In this document: positions 16,974 through 25,307 of the stretch, in pieces
How the letters are laid out: each line of letters begins with the position of its first letter
How positions within the stretch are numbered: position 1 is the stretch's first letter
Source: Halobacteriovorax sp.
Lineage (GTDB): Bacteria; Bdellovibrionota; Bacteriovoracia; Bacteriovoracales; Bacteriovoracaceae
Direction: 5' to 3'
Length of the DNA stretch: 64,000 bases
Assembly: GCA_002720865.1 (NCBI GenBank)
Contig: PBIO01000031.1
Span: 124,001 to 188,000 of the forward strand
Position numbers and translations under genes: made by a program
Notes under the pieces: model-generated
What the model was told of the DNA's origin: nothing
The model's input: the letters and a program-made list of their open reading frames with translations, nothing else
Databases searched by the model: none

Positions 16974-17975
16974 TTATTCCTCAGGAAGCATAGGATTCAT
17001 GACCATAAACCAAAGCTTTGGAATGGTGGCCAAAAGTAACATGCCTGGATAGCCCGTAGGAAATTGAGGACTATTATCAAAATGCCTAAGAACTTGATAA
17101 GGTCTGTCAGCATTAGCATGGTGATCCGAATGGCGTGATAGTTCAAATAAAAGCATTCGGCTGAGTGGATGATTGGAGTTCCAAGAATGCTCAGGTCCCA
17201 CTTTTTCATAGCGTCCATTTGGCTTAAGCTTTCGCCTAAGTCCATAATGCTCGATGTAATTGACGCCCTCAATTAAGAGCCCCCCTCCTATTGCTGCCCC
17301 TACAAATGCAATTGCTGGTAGGCTTCCGAGAAAGAAGGCGATGAGAGCTACTATAATTATTTCTATGGCCAAGTACTGAAGAGTTTTTATGGGCTCTACT
17401 CTATAGGCCGTTTTAAAACTTCTATAAAAACTTCTGCTAAGAAACTTATACAAGTTTATCCCTTTTTCAGCCGAGGCATGATCGAGGGGAGTTGCCACAT
17501 TTTTATGATGATTTTTATTATGCTCGATTAAAAAATGCATATATAGAGTTGTGCTAAGTAAAGTGAGAGACATGAATTTATTATGAGCCCCTTTTCTATG
17601 ACCAAGCTCGTGGGCAAGGTTACTTCCTAGAGCAGCATTGACAAGAACCATTGAGGCCATTTTGCCGATTAAAAAGAAGAGTGGAAGTTCAGCTCCAAAT
17701 TTCCATATGCTCCAGAGAAAATAGGCCACAAGACTTAGGTGAACCACAAACATTAAATAAAGAACTCCGTCGTAATAAGGCTTAGCTTGCAATTCTTTTT
17801 CCGTTTGAGCCTCGAGGTTCCTATCAGATCCTTTTAAAAAGAGTTCTACCAATGGGATTAAACCAAAGAGGAAAAGAACCCCGAACCAGGACATATAAGC
17901 TTCAGCTTTCAGCGATATAAAGACTGATAGTGGAAGGGCAAAAGAAAAGAGGTATTTATATTTCTCTATTTTCAT
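16974..17975 (-). CDS. AlkB-type integral-membrane alkane/fatty-acyl monooxygenase
   Basis: 333 residues with several membrane helices and the His boxes of the di-iron hydroxylase family: HELGH (122-126), EHNKNHH (151-157), a NYIEHYGL motif at about 245, and RHSDHHA (281-287). NYIEHYGL is the hallmark of alkane 1-monooxygenase. These enzymes insert oxygen at terminal methyl groups using O2 and reduced rubredoxin; no rubredoxin gene is nearby. It is shorter than typical AlkB (about 400). In a predator the substrate may be prey or own lipid chains rather than alkanes (inference). It is divergent from a TetR gene across a perfect inverted repeat. Confidence 0.88.
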   Translation of the reverse strand: MKIEKYKYLFSFALPLSVFISLKAEAYMSWFGVLFLFGLIPLVELFLKGSDRNLEAQTEKELQAKPYYDGVLYLMFVVHLSLVAYFLWSIWKFGAELPLFFLIGKMASMVLVNAALGSNLAHELGHRKGAHNKFMSLTLLSTTLYMHFLIEHNKNHHKNVATPLDHASAEKGINLYKFLSRSFYRSFKTAYRVEPIKTLQYLAIEIIIVALIAFFLGSLPAIAFVGAAIGGGLLIEGVNYIEHYGLRRKLKPNGRYEKVGPEHSWNSNHPLSRMLLFELSRHSDHHANADRPYQVLRHFDNSPQFPTGYPGMLLLATIPKLWFMVMNPMLPEE

Positions 17976-17991
17976 GGGATCATGCTATCAT

Positions 17992-18025
17992 AAAATGAAC
18001 TATTTTTAATAAAATAGTTCATTTT
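17992..18025. promoter_or_regulatory. perfect 15-bp inverted repeat operator, alkB-like / tetR
   Basis: AAAATGAACTATTTT at 17992-18006 and its exact reverse complement at 18011-18025 are separated by TAAT. The repeat is centred between the AlkB-type start (17975) and the TetR start (18050). TetR-family proteins typically bind such sites in the intergenic region they share with the target, so autoregulation and control of the hydroxylase is the natural reading. Confidence 0.75.
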
Positions 18026-18049
18026 TCACACTGGCTAAAGGACTGAAAT

Positions 18050-18649
18050 ATGGGAAGAAAGGCAGGAAATAAAGGTGTGGACCTTGAGCATGACTACCGA
18101 ATGACTTGGGCCATGGAGCTTTGGCCATATTTTAAGCAGCATGGTTTAAAAGGCTTTAATATGAACGAGGTTGCTAAAACTTTAGGAAAAAGTAAAACCA
18201 CTGTTTATAAATACTTTCAAACTAGAGAAGATATTTTAGAGCTTATTTTATCCAAAGTTCTTTTAGACCTATCAGCCTTTGAAGAAATCTTATTAGATAA
18301 AAAACAAAATTATATCGAACGTTACGAACAGGCTATTGAAGTTCTTTCTGTTTCTTTAGGAGGAATCTCAACTAGTTTTTTACTTGATTTAAAACGCTAT
18401 CACCCAAAGCTTTGGGAAAGCATTAACGGCTTTAAGCTCTACTCTCTAGGTGTTTTAAAGAGCTTTTATAGGGAAGGAAAACGAAAAAAAATCCTGGGAA
18501 ACACTAGTGTTGAGCTACTTGTTACTGGAGATGAGATTTTTTTGAGTGCACTCTTAGAGCCAGAGTTTTTACATAAAAATAAGATAAGTCTGGAGTCTGG
18601 GCTACGTGCTTATTTTGAAAACAAAATGTTTGGAATGCTTAAAAGATGA
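18050..18649 (+). CDS. TetR-family transcriptional regulator
   Basis: 199 residues. The helix-turn-helix is at about residues 17-62 (GLKGFNMNEVAKTLGKSKTTVYKYFQTREDIL), the standard TetR DNA-binding domain. The C-terminal ligand domain is not assignable. The ATG at 18050 follows AAGGACTGAA. By position it should regulate the divergent AlkB-type hydroxylase and HD-GYP pair, and itself, through the 34-base inverted repeat. The ligand could be a fatty acid or alkane-like molecule (inference). The 197 bases after it contain nothing recognisable. Confidence 0.9.
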   Translation: MGRKAGNKGVDLEHDYRMTWAMELWPYFKQHGLKGFNMNEVAKTLGKSKTTVYKYFQTREDILELILSKVLLDLSAFEEILLDKKQNYIERYEQAIEVLSVSLGGISTSFLLDLKRYHPKLWESINGFKLYSLGVLKSFYREGKRKKILGNTSVELLVTGDEIFLSALLEPEFLHKNKISLESGLRAYFENKMFGMLKR

Positions 18650-18846
18650 TTGAAATTCGACCTCTTCAAACTCCCTCTATCCAAGGCCGAATTAATCATA
18701 TGAGGAATATGTCTCTGCTGATTACTAGTCTAGCCGTGTGCACCGAAAGACAGAAGGGTTTAATTTCTTACTTTTTATTACGCGATAAATAAAAACAATC
18801 GGCTAAAGGCATTAAGAGCTTGAAACTAGGAAATTTTAAAGCAGGT

Positions 18847-19551
18847 TTATTTGGCCGGCCGACCATTTGGGTAGGCGTATTTTCCGCTCATGGCAAGCTC
18901 AATAAGCTTTATAAATTCTTTTCCTTGAGGGGTGCCTTTTACTCTTTCAGCTTCATTTCGAATGGCCGCGAGAGATTTTTTAACATCTTTGATCATTGTC
19001 TTTTTAAAAAGTCCCGCTAGAAAACTTTTTGGGTTAATAAAACTTCTATACTTAAAAATCGTTTTATCATCTTGTGGATAAAATTCCGCAAAGCCTTTAA
19101 CTATATCAGCGGAATTAGACTCGATCATTTTCCAATCAACCCTAAAAATATCGAATTTATTTTTCTTAAGAACTGTGGCGTGAATATACTTACTATTACT
19201 AAGAGGCCAGGGCATTTCCATTTCATAGGCCGTATGAATTTCAACCGGAGAAACCTGTTTGATGACATCGGATTTTATTAATCCTGGAACATAATTCTTT
19301 TGATGTTCGTAGGCGATAAAAAGTGCCAGAGTTTCTAGGGGGCTTGCCTTAACGCTAAAGTAAATTGTTAACTCAGGCCAAGCAGACTTATTGATATTCT
19401 TTTTCTTTACGACAAAGCCTCTATTTCGAAGAGTCTTAAAATCCTTCTTTGAAAAAACACGGGCCATCTCTTCAGTAATTGGGCTTACAAGTCCCTGTGA
19501 AAATGCCGGATAAATTGTAAAACTAACTATTAGCGCAATCAGTAATTTCAT
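18847..19551 (-). CDS. exported START/SRPBCC-like protein
   Basis: 234 residues from the ATG at 19551, which puts a signal peptide (MKLLIALIVSFTIYPAFSQG) at the N-terminus; an upstream in-frame start would spoil it. The body shows the START-like pattern: WPELTIYFSVKASPLETLALFIAYEHQKNYVPGLIKS, VEIHTAYEMEMPWPLSNSKYI and WKMIES. START domains form a cavity that carries lipids or other hydrophobic ligands. An exported version may shuttle lipid in the periplasm. It sits next to lipid-hydroxylase and sphingolipid-type genes, which supports a lipid role by context only. Confidence 0.7.
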   Translation of the reverse strand: MKLLIALIVSFTIYPAFSQGLVSPITEEMARVFSKKDFKTLRNRGFVVKKKNINKSAWPELTIYFSVKASPLETLALFIAYEHQKNYVPGLIKSDVIKQVSPVEIHTAYEMEMPWPLSNSKYIHATVLKKNKFDIFRVDWKMIESNSADIVKGFAEFYPQDDKTIFKYRSFINPKSFLAGLFKKTMIKDVKKSLAAIRNEAERVKGTPQGKEFIKLIELAMSGKYAYPNGRPAK

Positions 19552-19659
19552 AGACCTATCATAGGGAAATGACTCTTCTTTGGCACCCTTAAAATCAGCT
19601 AGAAACATAGACAACTAGTGATTTTTAGGATAACTTGCCGCAATAATTCGGAGTCAAAT

Positions 19660-20274
19660 ATGAAGCATTACGATTCGATTCGTATCTTTAAAAATCCTAT
19701 TCTTGAATGGTGCACTCATGTTCATCCTATAATCCCATTATTGATGTGGGCCCCTGTGGTCTTATTCTTAGGTTATAGGGGAGTTAGTGTTTATGAATAC
19801 TCCGGAATAGAGTGGATTGGTTTAGCGGTCAGTGGGCTTCTTGTGTGGACCTGGACGGAGTACTCCTTGCATCGTTGGGTTTTTCATTGGAACTCTAAAA
19901 CAAAACTAGGTCAGCGCTTTGTGTTTTTGTTTCATGGTCTTCATCATGATGATCCAGACGACCCAACTCGATTAGTTATGCCTCCAGTTCCTGCCATTCT
20001 CATCATGAGCTTACTTTATTTTTTCTTTGGGCTTTTTATTCCAGGAAATTATATTGAAGGATTTATGGCCTTCTTTATCATTGGCTATTTATGTTATGAC
20101 TATATCCACTATGCTACTCATCACTTTCCTATGACTTCGAGGCTAGGAAGATATTTGAGAAAATTTCACTTACAACATCATAACTCTAAAGAAGAATCAA
20201 AATACGGAGTTAGTAATCCTCTCTGGGATTATATTCTAGGTACAGTGACAGGTCCCAAAAAAGATAGACGCTAA
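19660..20274 (+). CDS. fatty acid / sphingoid hydroxylase (FA2H-like)
   Basis: 204 residues from the ATG at 19660 (CGGAG six bases upstream). Three or four membrane helices frame the di-iron His clusters: HRWVFH (71-76), HGLHH (92-96), HYATHH (150-155) and HLQHH (170-174). The EYSLHRWVFHW and FHGLHHDDPDDPTRLV pattern is that of the fatty acid 2-hydroxylase / Scs7 branch rather than plain sterol desaturases. Such enzymes hydroxylate the acyl chain or the sphingoid base of ceramides. The serine palmitoyltransferase-like operon lies within 6 kb, so ceramide is the likely substrate (inference). It is coupled to the PAP2 gene by an ATGA overlap. Confidence 0.85.
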   Translation: MKHYDSIRIFKNPILEWCTHVHPIIPLLMWAPVVLFLGYRGVSVYEYSGIEWIGLAVSGLLVWTWTEYSLHRWVFHWNSKTKLGQRFVFLFHGLHHDDPDDPTRLVMPPVPAILIMSLLYFFFGLFIPGNYIEGFMAFFIIGYLCYDYIHYATHHFPMTSRLGRYLRKFHLQHHNSKEESKYGVSNPLWDYILGTVTGPKKDRR

Positions 20275-21077
20275 TGATTTATAAAACCCTTCTCATTCTA
20301 ATTTTTAGTTTCGGCCTAAACGCCAGTGAAAATAAGGCACCAAGTGGTGATGGCTGGACGGATACCAAAACAACTATCAACTGGATGCTTAAAGCCTCCT
20401 ATATGCAGTTTACTGTTCAAAATAATATTTATTATGGGGCAGTAGGGGCTGCTGCGAGCTGGTACTCTTTTGAGCACGATGACCGTATTGCCGCTCTAAC
20501 TCAGTCTAAAGAAATTAAGAATATCGTCGACCATGTTGGTGATGCCGGAGTCTTTTTTAATTTTCCTTTTGCTGCCATGGGGGCTTGGTATTACGGAAAG
20601 AAATCCGGCAATACACATCTGATGCAATTTATGATGGAGTATGCCTCGGCCATGTACCTTACACTGGCTGAAAGTGGGCTCTTTAGTTATATTCAAATTC
20701 ATAAGAGACCTAGTCCTCATAATATTAGTTTTTGGGAAAAAGAGTTTCGCGGAGACAGTTCGTGGCCATCAGGTCATATTGTCCCATACTCAGCTCTCTT
20801 TTTTAAAACACTACAGTTTTACGGTCCCGGATGGGCCATGATTCCTTTGGGTTTGACAGTCATGTCCGGTCTTCAGCGTATGCAAGATGGAAAACATTAT
20901 CTTTCTGATATTGTTGGGGCCTTCTTTTTATCTGCCCTTGCCTCAGAAGGTGTTAGAAAAGTGGCCGGTTATCATAATAACCATAAGTTTTATAAACGCT
21001 GGCTTGAGCACGACGTAAAGCTTGGGATGCTTAGGTATAAAAAAGCTTACGGACCTCTTATAAGTTTTAGCTATTAG
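20274..21077 (+). CDS. PAP2-family lipid phosphatase
   Basis: 267 residues with a signal-like N-terminus (MIYKTLLILIFSFGLNAS) and several hydrophobic helices. The three acid-phosphatase motifs are present: HKRPSPHN (motif 1), WPSGH (motif 2) and LQRMQDGKHYLSD (motif 3, R-x5-H-x3-D). PAP2 enzymes remove phosphate or exchange head groups on lipid phosphates, with the active site outside the inner membrane. Coupled to the hydroxylase and convergent with the ceramide-type operon, it could act on ceramide-phosphate or a polyprenyl phosphate (inference). Its stop shares the TA with the convergent stop (21074-21077). Confidence 0.88.
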   Translation: MIYKTLLILIFSFGLNASENKAPSGDGWTDTKTTINWMLKASYMQFTVQNNIYYGAVGAAASWYSFEHDDRIAALTQSKEIKNIVDHVGDAGVFFNFPFAAMGAWYYGKKSGNTHLMQFMMEYASAMYLTLAESGLFSYIQIHKRPSPHNISFWEKEFRGDSSWPSGHIVPYSALFFKTLQFYGPGWAMIPLGLTVMSGLQRMQDGKHYLSDIVGAFFLSALASEGVRKVAGYHNNHKFYKRWLEHDVKLGMLRYKKAYGPLISFSY

Positions 21078-21877
21078 TTTAGAAAAAGCTTGTTTTGAAT
21101 CAAGTACTCCATAACATGATCGGCAATTTCTTTATGACCCTCTTTATTAGGATGCCAATTATCTTTAGACATTAACTGATCAGCGTTTTTATTCTTTTGC
21201 AGGTCAATAAGGTGTAGATTTTGTTCTTGTGAAACCTTAAAGAGTAGCTCATTAACTACCTTAGGTGATTTATAGTAATTTATCATCACAGCAGGGACAC
21301 TATACTTTTTTAAGAGCCTAATAACCTCAAGGTAATTGGGCATAGTATTTTGTAAATATTCCTGATTAGTAAATGAATCCTTGGCGTCAGGATCATAGAA
21401 AATAAATTCTCCATGATCACCTTCATGAATCTTTTCTTGAAAATTAAAATACAGATAAGAAAAATAAATTAATTTTAATAGTTTTATCTTAGTAAAAAAT
21501 GAAAGATGGGAAATGGGGTTTAAGGCCGGGTTTATATCGTTAACACCAAAATGCAAGATGGCAAAACGAGGCTTATATTTAAGGAGATTAAGCTCTAAAT
21601 TATCCAGAATTGAAAAGCTGGTTTGTCCCGGATAAGAAAGGTTTATAACCTCAAATTTTTTATCTTGATGTATTTTATTCAAGTTTTTTTGAATTAAGTT
21701 TGGATAGCTCATGGTAAGTCTATTTGGAAGCATCAAACCATAGCTAGTCGATTCACCAAGCACGAGGATGTGATTGGTCCCTTTGTTTAAAATCTTTTTT
21801 TTAGTTTTGTTCCTTACAAAATAACCGGTGCCGTGAAGGGAGAGTTCCATAAAGGCCAAAATGCAAAAGAGAACCAT
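21074..21877 (-). CDS. membrane-anchored SGNH/GDSL-type hydrolase
   Basis: 267 residues. An N-terminal hydrophobic segment (1-20) is probably a signal anchor. The SGNH blocks are visible: VLGESTSYG with Ser43 in place of the usual GDS, LSYPG, GVND (111-114, block III Asn), and DNWHPNKEGH with Asp239 and His242 completing the triad. The family contains esterases and acyl or acetyl hydrolases acting on lipids and glycans. It is the last gene of the SPT-acyltransferase-SDR operon, 11 bases after the SDR gene, so it may trim or modify the sphingolipid product (inference). Confidence 0.8.
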   Translation of the reverse strand: MVLFCILAFMELSLHGTGYFVRNKTKKKILNKGTNHILVLGESTSYGLMLPNRLTMSYPNLIQKNLNKIHQDKKFEVINLSYPGQTSFSILDNLELNLLKYKPRFAILHFGVNDINPALNPISHLSFFTKIKLLKLIYFSYLYFNFQEKIHEGDHGEFIFYDPDAKDSFTNQEYLQNTMPNYLEVIRLLKKYSVPAVMINYYKSPKVVNELLFKVSQEQNLHLIDLQKNKNADQLMSKDNWHPNKEGHKEIADHVMEYLIQNKLFLN

Positions 21878-21888
21878 AAAGAACTTTT

Positions 21889-22869
21889 TTATAGCCAGCC
21901 TCTTTTCTTATAATCATTTAACGTTTCTTCAACAATCTTTTCTATATCCCATTTATAAACTTGTCCCAACTGCTTGGTCGACTTTTCTGCTGAACAGGTC
22001 CAGGCTTTAGGAATAATTTCATTAATCTTGTCTGGAGTAAGCCTAACTGTTTTCGGCTTTTTTAGGGCGATAACTTTCGTTGCAAATTTGATCGGTGAAA
22101 TTGGTAGTGGGATAATTAAAGGTTTCTTTTTATTAAGCTTACTCGCAATTACCGAAAGCAGTTCTTTGAACTCTATGGCCTTTGGAAAAGCGCTAAAATA
22201 AACCTCTAGGCCTTCCTTATCATTTTCAAGACAAAGCTTGATTGACTCTACAAGATCAAAAACTCCAACAAAGCTATAAATTTTCTTGCCGCCTTTTCTA
22301 CCAAGGGAAGGTACTATGCCTTTTTTAACCATCTTAAACACGTCGAGGACTGCAGGATCTCTTGGTCCGATTACCATAGGCGGTCTTATTATTGATTTTT
22401 GCCAAGATTTAGGGGCTTCATTTGTTAAAATTCTTTCAGCTGCAAGTTTAGACTTTCCATAAACGCTGACTGGCTCTGGGACCTGATCTTCAGTTTGATA
22501 CCTCTTTGAGGGACCTGCTGCTGCTAGAGAAGAAATTAATATAAACTTTAGCTTGGTATACTTAAAAGAGAGGTCTTCAATTAACTGTCTAGTTGATTCC
22601 GTATTGACTGTATAAAAACTTCTATCTTCAAATGAGTGAACAATTCCAGCTGCGTGAACGACAGCATCCAAATCGATTGGTAGCTCAGCAACCCAGTCGT
22701 GGCTTTTTGTTGAATTTAGGCTTCCTCTTATTAAAGTCCCTTTAACATCAAATTCTTTGGCCTTATCAGGGGAGCGAACAAGAGAGTAAACTTCATGACC
22801 GCTCCTATGTAATAAATCAGATAGGTGGGAGCCTACAAATCCGGTGGCACCTGTAATCAGTATTTTCAT
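21889..22869 (-). CDS. cerR: SDR-family reductase, probable ceramide reductase
   Basis: 326 residues of the extended SDR family: GATGFVG (7-13) binds NAD(P), an HAAG motif follows at 72-75, a SSLAAAGP segment at 113-120, and the catalytic pair is Tyr137 / Lys141 (SVYGKSK). In Caulobacter an SDR of this extended kind (CerR) reduces the 3-keto group of N-acylated 3-ketosphinganine to give dihydroceramide. The assignment here rests on family and on position directly after an SPT-like and a bCerS-like gene, whose stop overlaps its start. Without that context it would be called only an NAD-dependent epimerase. Confidence 0.7.
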   Translation of the reverse strand: MKILITGATGFVGSHLSDLLHRSGHEVYSLVRSPDKAKEFDVKGTLIRGSLNSTKSHDWVAELPIDLDAVVHAAGIVHSFEDRSFYTVNTESTRQLIEDLSFKYTKLKFILISSLAAAGPSKRYQTEDQVPEPVSVYGKSKLAAERILTNEAPKSWQKSIIRPPMVIGPRDPAVLDVFKMVKKGIVPSLGRKGGKKIYSFVGVFDLVESIKLCLENDKEGLEVYFSAFPKAIEFKELLSVIASKLNKKKPLIIPLPISPIKFATKVIALKKPKTVRLTPDKINEIIPKAWTCSAEKSTKQLGQVYKWDIEKIVEETLNDYKKRGWL

Positions 22870-23978
22870 AAATTCTTTTCGAAAACTCGGTAGCGCTTAT
22901 AAACCTTTCCACCCATAAGCTCTAAGGGTTTACACATTTCCAAATTATCTTCAAGCACCCAGCTCATTTCTACTTCATTATAACCACAGGCCACAATATT
23001 ATCCTGGAGCTGTCTATACATAACAGCAGCTAGACCCATCTTGCGATACTTTGGCTTTAATCCAAGTGTAATCACACGGCAGCGCTTAACGTATTTCTTC
23101 ATATTGAGCAGCTTAAAAATACCTGTAGGAAAGAGTTTTCCTGACGGATTGTGTGCTAAGACCTGATTGACATCCGGAAGGCATACAGCGAATCCTACGA
23201 CCTCTCCGTCAACCTCGGCCATCAGGATAAGCCTTTCATCGATTACAGACTTTAGGTCTTTTGCCGTATGAAAGAACTCATTATCAGTCATAGGAACAAA
23301 GCCCCAGTTCTTTTCCCAGGCGTCGTTATAAATCTCATGCATTCTTAGAACTTCATTATCCCAGTCTTTCTTTTTAACTGTTCTAAACTTAACACGGCTT
23401 TTTTGAAGAATTCTGTCCGAAACCCGAACCACTTTTTCTGGCATCTCAAAAGGGACCATCACTTTGTAAGCGATAAGATCTTTTGCTTTTTTATAACCAT
23501 TTTTCTCAATAAGATCGAGGTGGTACTTGGGGTTATAGGTCATCATGATTTGAGGTGGGTCCTCAAATCCTTCAACCAATGTTCCTACTTCGTAATTTGT
23601 TGAAGGGTTCATTGGCCCCATGACCTTTGTCATGCCTTCTTCCTTAAGCCATTTTTCTGCCGTTTCAAAAAGAGTATGGGCAATAAAGTCATCATTGATG
23701 GTCTCAAAGAAACCGAAGAAGCCTACTTGCTCACCTTGGTATTTATTGTAGTGATCGTTGACCACCGCAACCACGCGGCCAACCTCTTCTCCCTTATCAA
23801 GGGCCAGCCATGATTTAGTTCGGCTAGTTTCGTAAAAAGGATGTTTTGGGTTAAAGATGTCTTTTAGGGCCATCTTCAGCGGGGCGATCCAGTTAGGGTC
23901 GTTTTTATATAATTTCCACGGAAGATTTAATAAAGCATTCAAATCTTTTTTATTTTTTACTTCCTTAATTTCTACCAT
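22866..23978 (-). CDS. YghO/bCerS-type N-acyltransferase, probable bacterial ceramide synthase
   Basis: 370 residues of a GNAT-related family. Visible landmarks are FYxTSRTKSWLAL, GRVVAVVNDHYN, GFFGFFETIND, MGPMNPSTNYEVGTLVEGFEDPPQIMMTYNP and KAKDLIAY. Near the C-terminus comes the acyl-CoA loop LGLKPKYRKMGLA. This architecture is that of E. coli YghO and of the Caulobacter bacterial ceramide synthase, which N-acylates 3-ketosphinganine. It sits between an SPT-like and an SDR gene, overlapping the latter by four bases; that order supports the ceramide role. The family is broader than ceramide synthesis, so function remains an inference. Confidence 0.72.
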   Translation of the reverse strand: MVEIKEVKNKKDLNALLNLPWKLYKNDPNWIAPLKMALKDIFNPKHPFYETSRTKSWLALDKGEEVGRVVAVVNDHYNKYQGEQVGFFGFFETINDDFIAHTLFETAEKWLKEEGMTKVMGPMNPSTNYEVGTLVEGFEDPPQIMMTYNPKYHLDLIEKNGYKKAKDLIAYKVMVPFEMPEKVVRVSDRILQKSRVKFRTVKKKDWDNEVLRMHEIYNDAWEKNWGFVPMTDNEFFHTAKDLKSVIDERLILMAEVDGEVVGFAVCLPDVNQVLAHNPSGKLFPTGIFKLLNMKKYVKRCRVITLGLKPKYRKMGLAAVMYRQLQDNIVACGYNEVEMSWVLEDNLEMCKPLELMGGKVYKRYRVFEKNL

Positions 23979-23992
23979 TGTATTCCTCTTTC

Positions 23993-25198
23993 TTAGTGAA
24001 GACGGTGACCAGTAGGAATATCTAATTCCTTTTTGGCCATGGCAAAGACTTCAAGAACGCGGTCTAAATGAGCTTGAGTATGACTGGCCATATAGCTGGT
24101 TCTGATAAGAGCTTCGCCTTTTGGCACGGCCGGAGAAATCACTGGAGTTGCGAAAACACCATTTTCTTTTAAAAATTGAGTCACTTGCATGGCCTTTAAG
24201 TCATCACCAATAAATACCGGAACAATCGGCGTCTCAGAGTTATAAGTATAAAAACCAAGTTCTTTAAAACCTTTTTGAATAAATTCTACGTTTTTCCAAA
24301 GGGCCTCGTGAATTGAATTATCTTTTTCACAGAGATCGATACAAGCAGAAACTGTTGCTACTGCAGAAGGTGCCATAGAGGCAGAGAACATAAAACTTCT
24401 GGCCGTGTGGCGAACATAGTCCATGGCCTCATGGGTTCCTGAAATGACCCCACCAATGGAAGCGAAAGATTTAGAAAAAGTTCCCATATTAAAATCGACT
24501 TTTTCGGTAACTCCAAAATGATTCATAGTCCCACGACCACGGTCACCCATAACGCCAATTCCATGGGCATCGTCAACGTAAACCATAGCGCCATATTTCT
24601 CGGCTAAAGCGATTACTTGGTCTAGCTTAAGAACATCACCAGTCATTGAGAAAACTCCGTCAGCAACAATAGTGACTCGGTTAAACCTATTAATATTTGA
24701 GGCCAGTTGTTCCTCAAGGGATTCCATATCATTATGCTTCCACTTGAAAGTTGGTCCTAAGGCCAATCGACTAGCGTCAATAATTGAAGCGTGGTTCTCA
24801 CTATCAAAAAGCATACAATCCTTTGGACCGCAAAGAGCTGCTAGAGCCCCAAGGTTTGTTTGCATACCTGTTGAAAAGACAATGGCCGCTTCGTGACCTA
24901 AATACTTAGCAAGCTTTACTTCAAGTTCTTCATGAATTGTTAAATTTCCATTTAAAAATCTAGAGCCAGTACAACCAGTACCAAATTTTTCAATGGCCTT
25001 AATGGCATGCTCTTGAACATAGGGGTGGTGAGTTAGTCCTAGGTAATTGTTTGATCCGATCATGACCATATCAATTCCGTCATGAGTAATGGTCGTTCCG
25101 TCACTAGCTTCAATGGCCCTAAAGAATGGGTAAAGATTATTTTCTCTAAGCATGTTCGCAGTATCTAAAATGCGATGTGAAAAAGTAGAATTACCCAT
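23993..25198 (-). CDS. spt: serine palmitoyltransferase-like alpha-oxoamine synthase
   Basis: PLP-dependent condensing enzyme, 401 residues from the ATG at 25198 (GGGGA seven bases upstream). A longer frame would add 19 residues with no binding site. Motifs: SNNYLGL, GTGCTGSRFLNGN (72-84), SENHASIID with the PLP-stacking His136, HNDM (155-158), DDAHG (209-213) and GTFSKSFASIGG with the Schiff-base Lys243. HNDM and GTFSKSFAS favour serine palmitoyltransferase over AONS or KBL, which share the fold. The reaction would condense serine with a long acyl-CoA or acyl-ACP to 3-ketosphinganine, the first step of sphingolipid synthesis. First gene of a four-gene operon. Confidence 0.8.
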   Translation of the reverse strand: MGNSTFSHRILDTANMLRENNLYPFFRAIEASDGTTITHDGIDMVMIGSNNYLGLTHHPYVQEHAIKAIEKFGTGCTGSRFLNGNLTIHEELEVKLAKYLGHEAAIVFSTGMQTNLGALAALCGPKDCMLFDSENHASIIDASRLALGPTFKWKHNDMESLEEQLASNINRFNRVTIVADGVFSMTGDVLKLDQVIALAEKYGAMVYVDDAHGIGVMGDRGRGTMNHFGVTEKVDFNMGTFSKSFASIGGVISGTHEAMDYVRHTARSFMFSASMAPSAVATVSACIDLCEKDNSIHEALWKNVEFIQKGFKELGFYTYNSETPIVPVFIGDDLKAMQVTQFLKENGVFATPVISPAVPKGEALIRTSYMASHTQAHLDRVLEVFAMAKKELDIPTGHRLH

Positions 25199-25307
25199 GT
25201 ATTGATCCCCAATTTTATTATTTTTGTGTGCAGTGTGGTATATAAAGAGGGACACTTATAGTCAACTAAGTGGGTATTTTGTTCTTACGAAATTTTAGGT
25301 ATTTACT

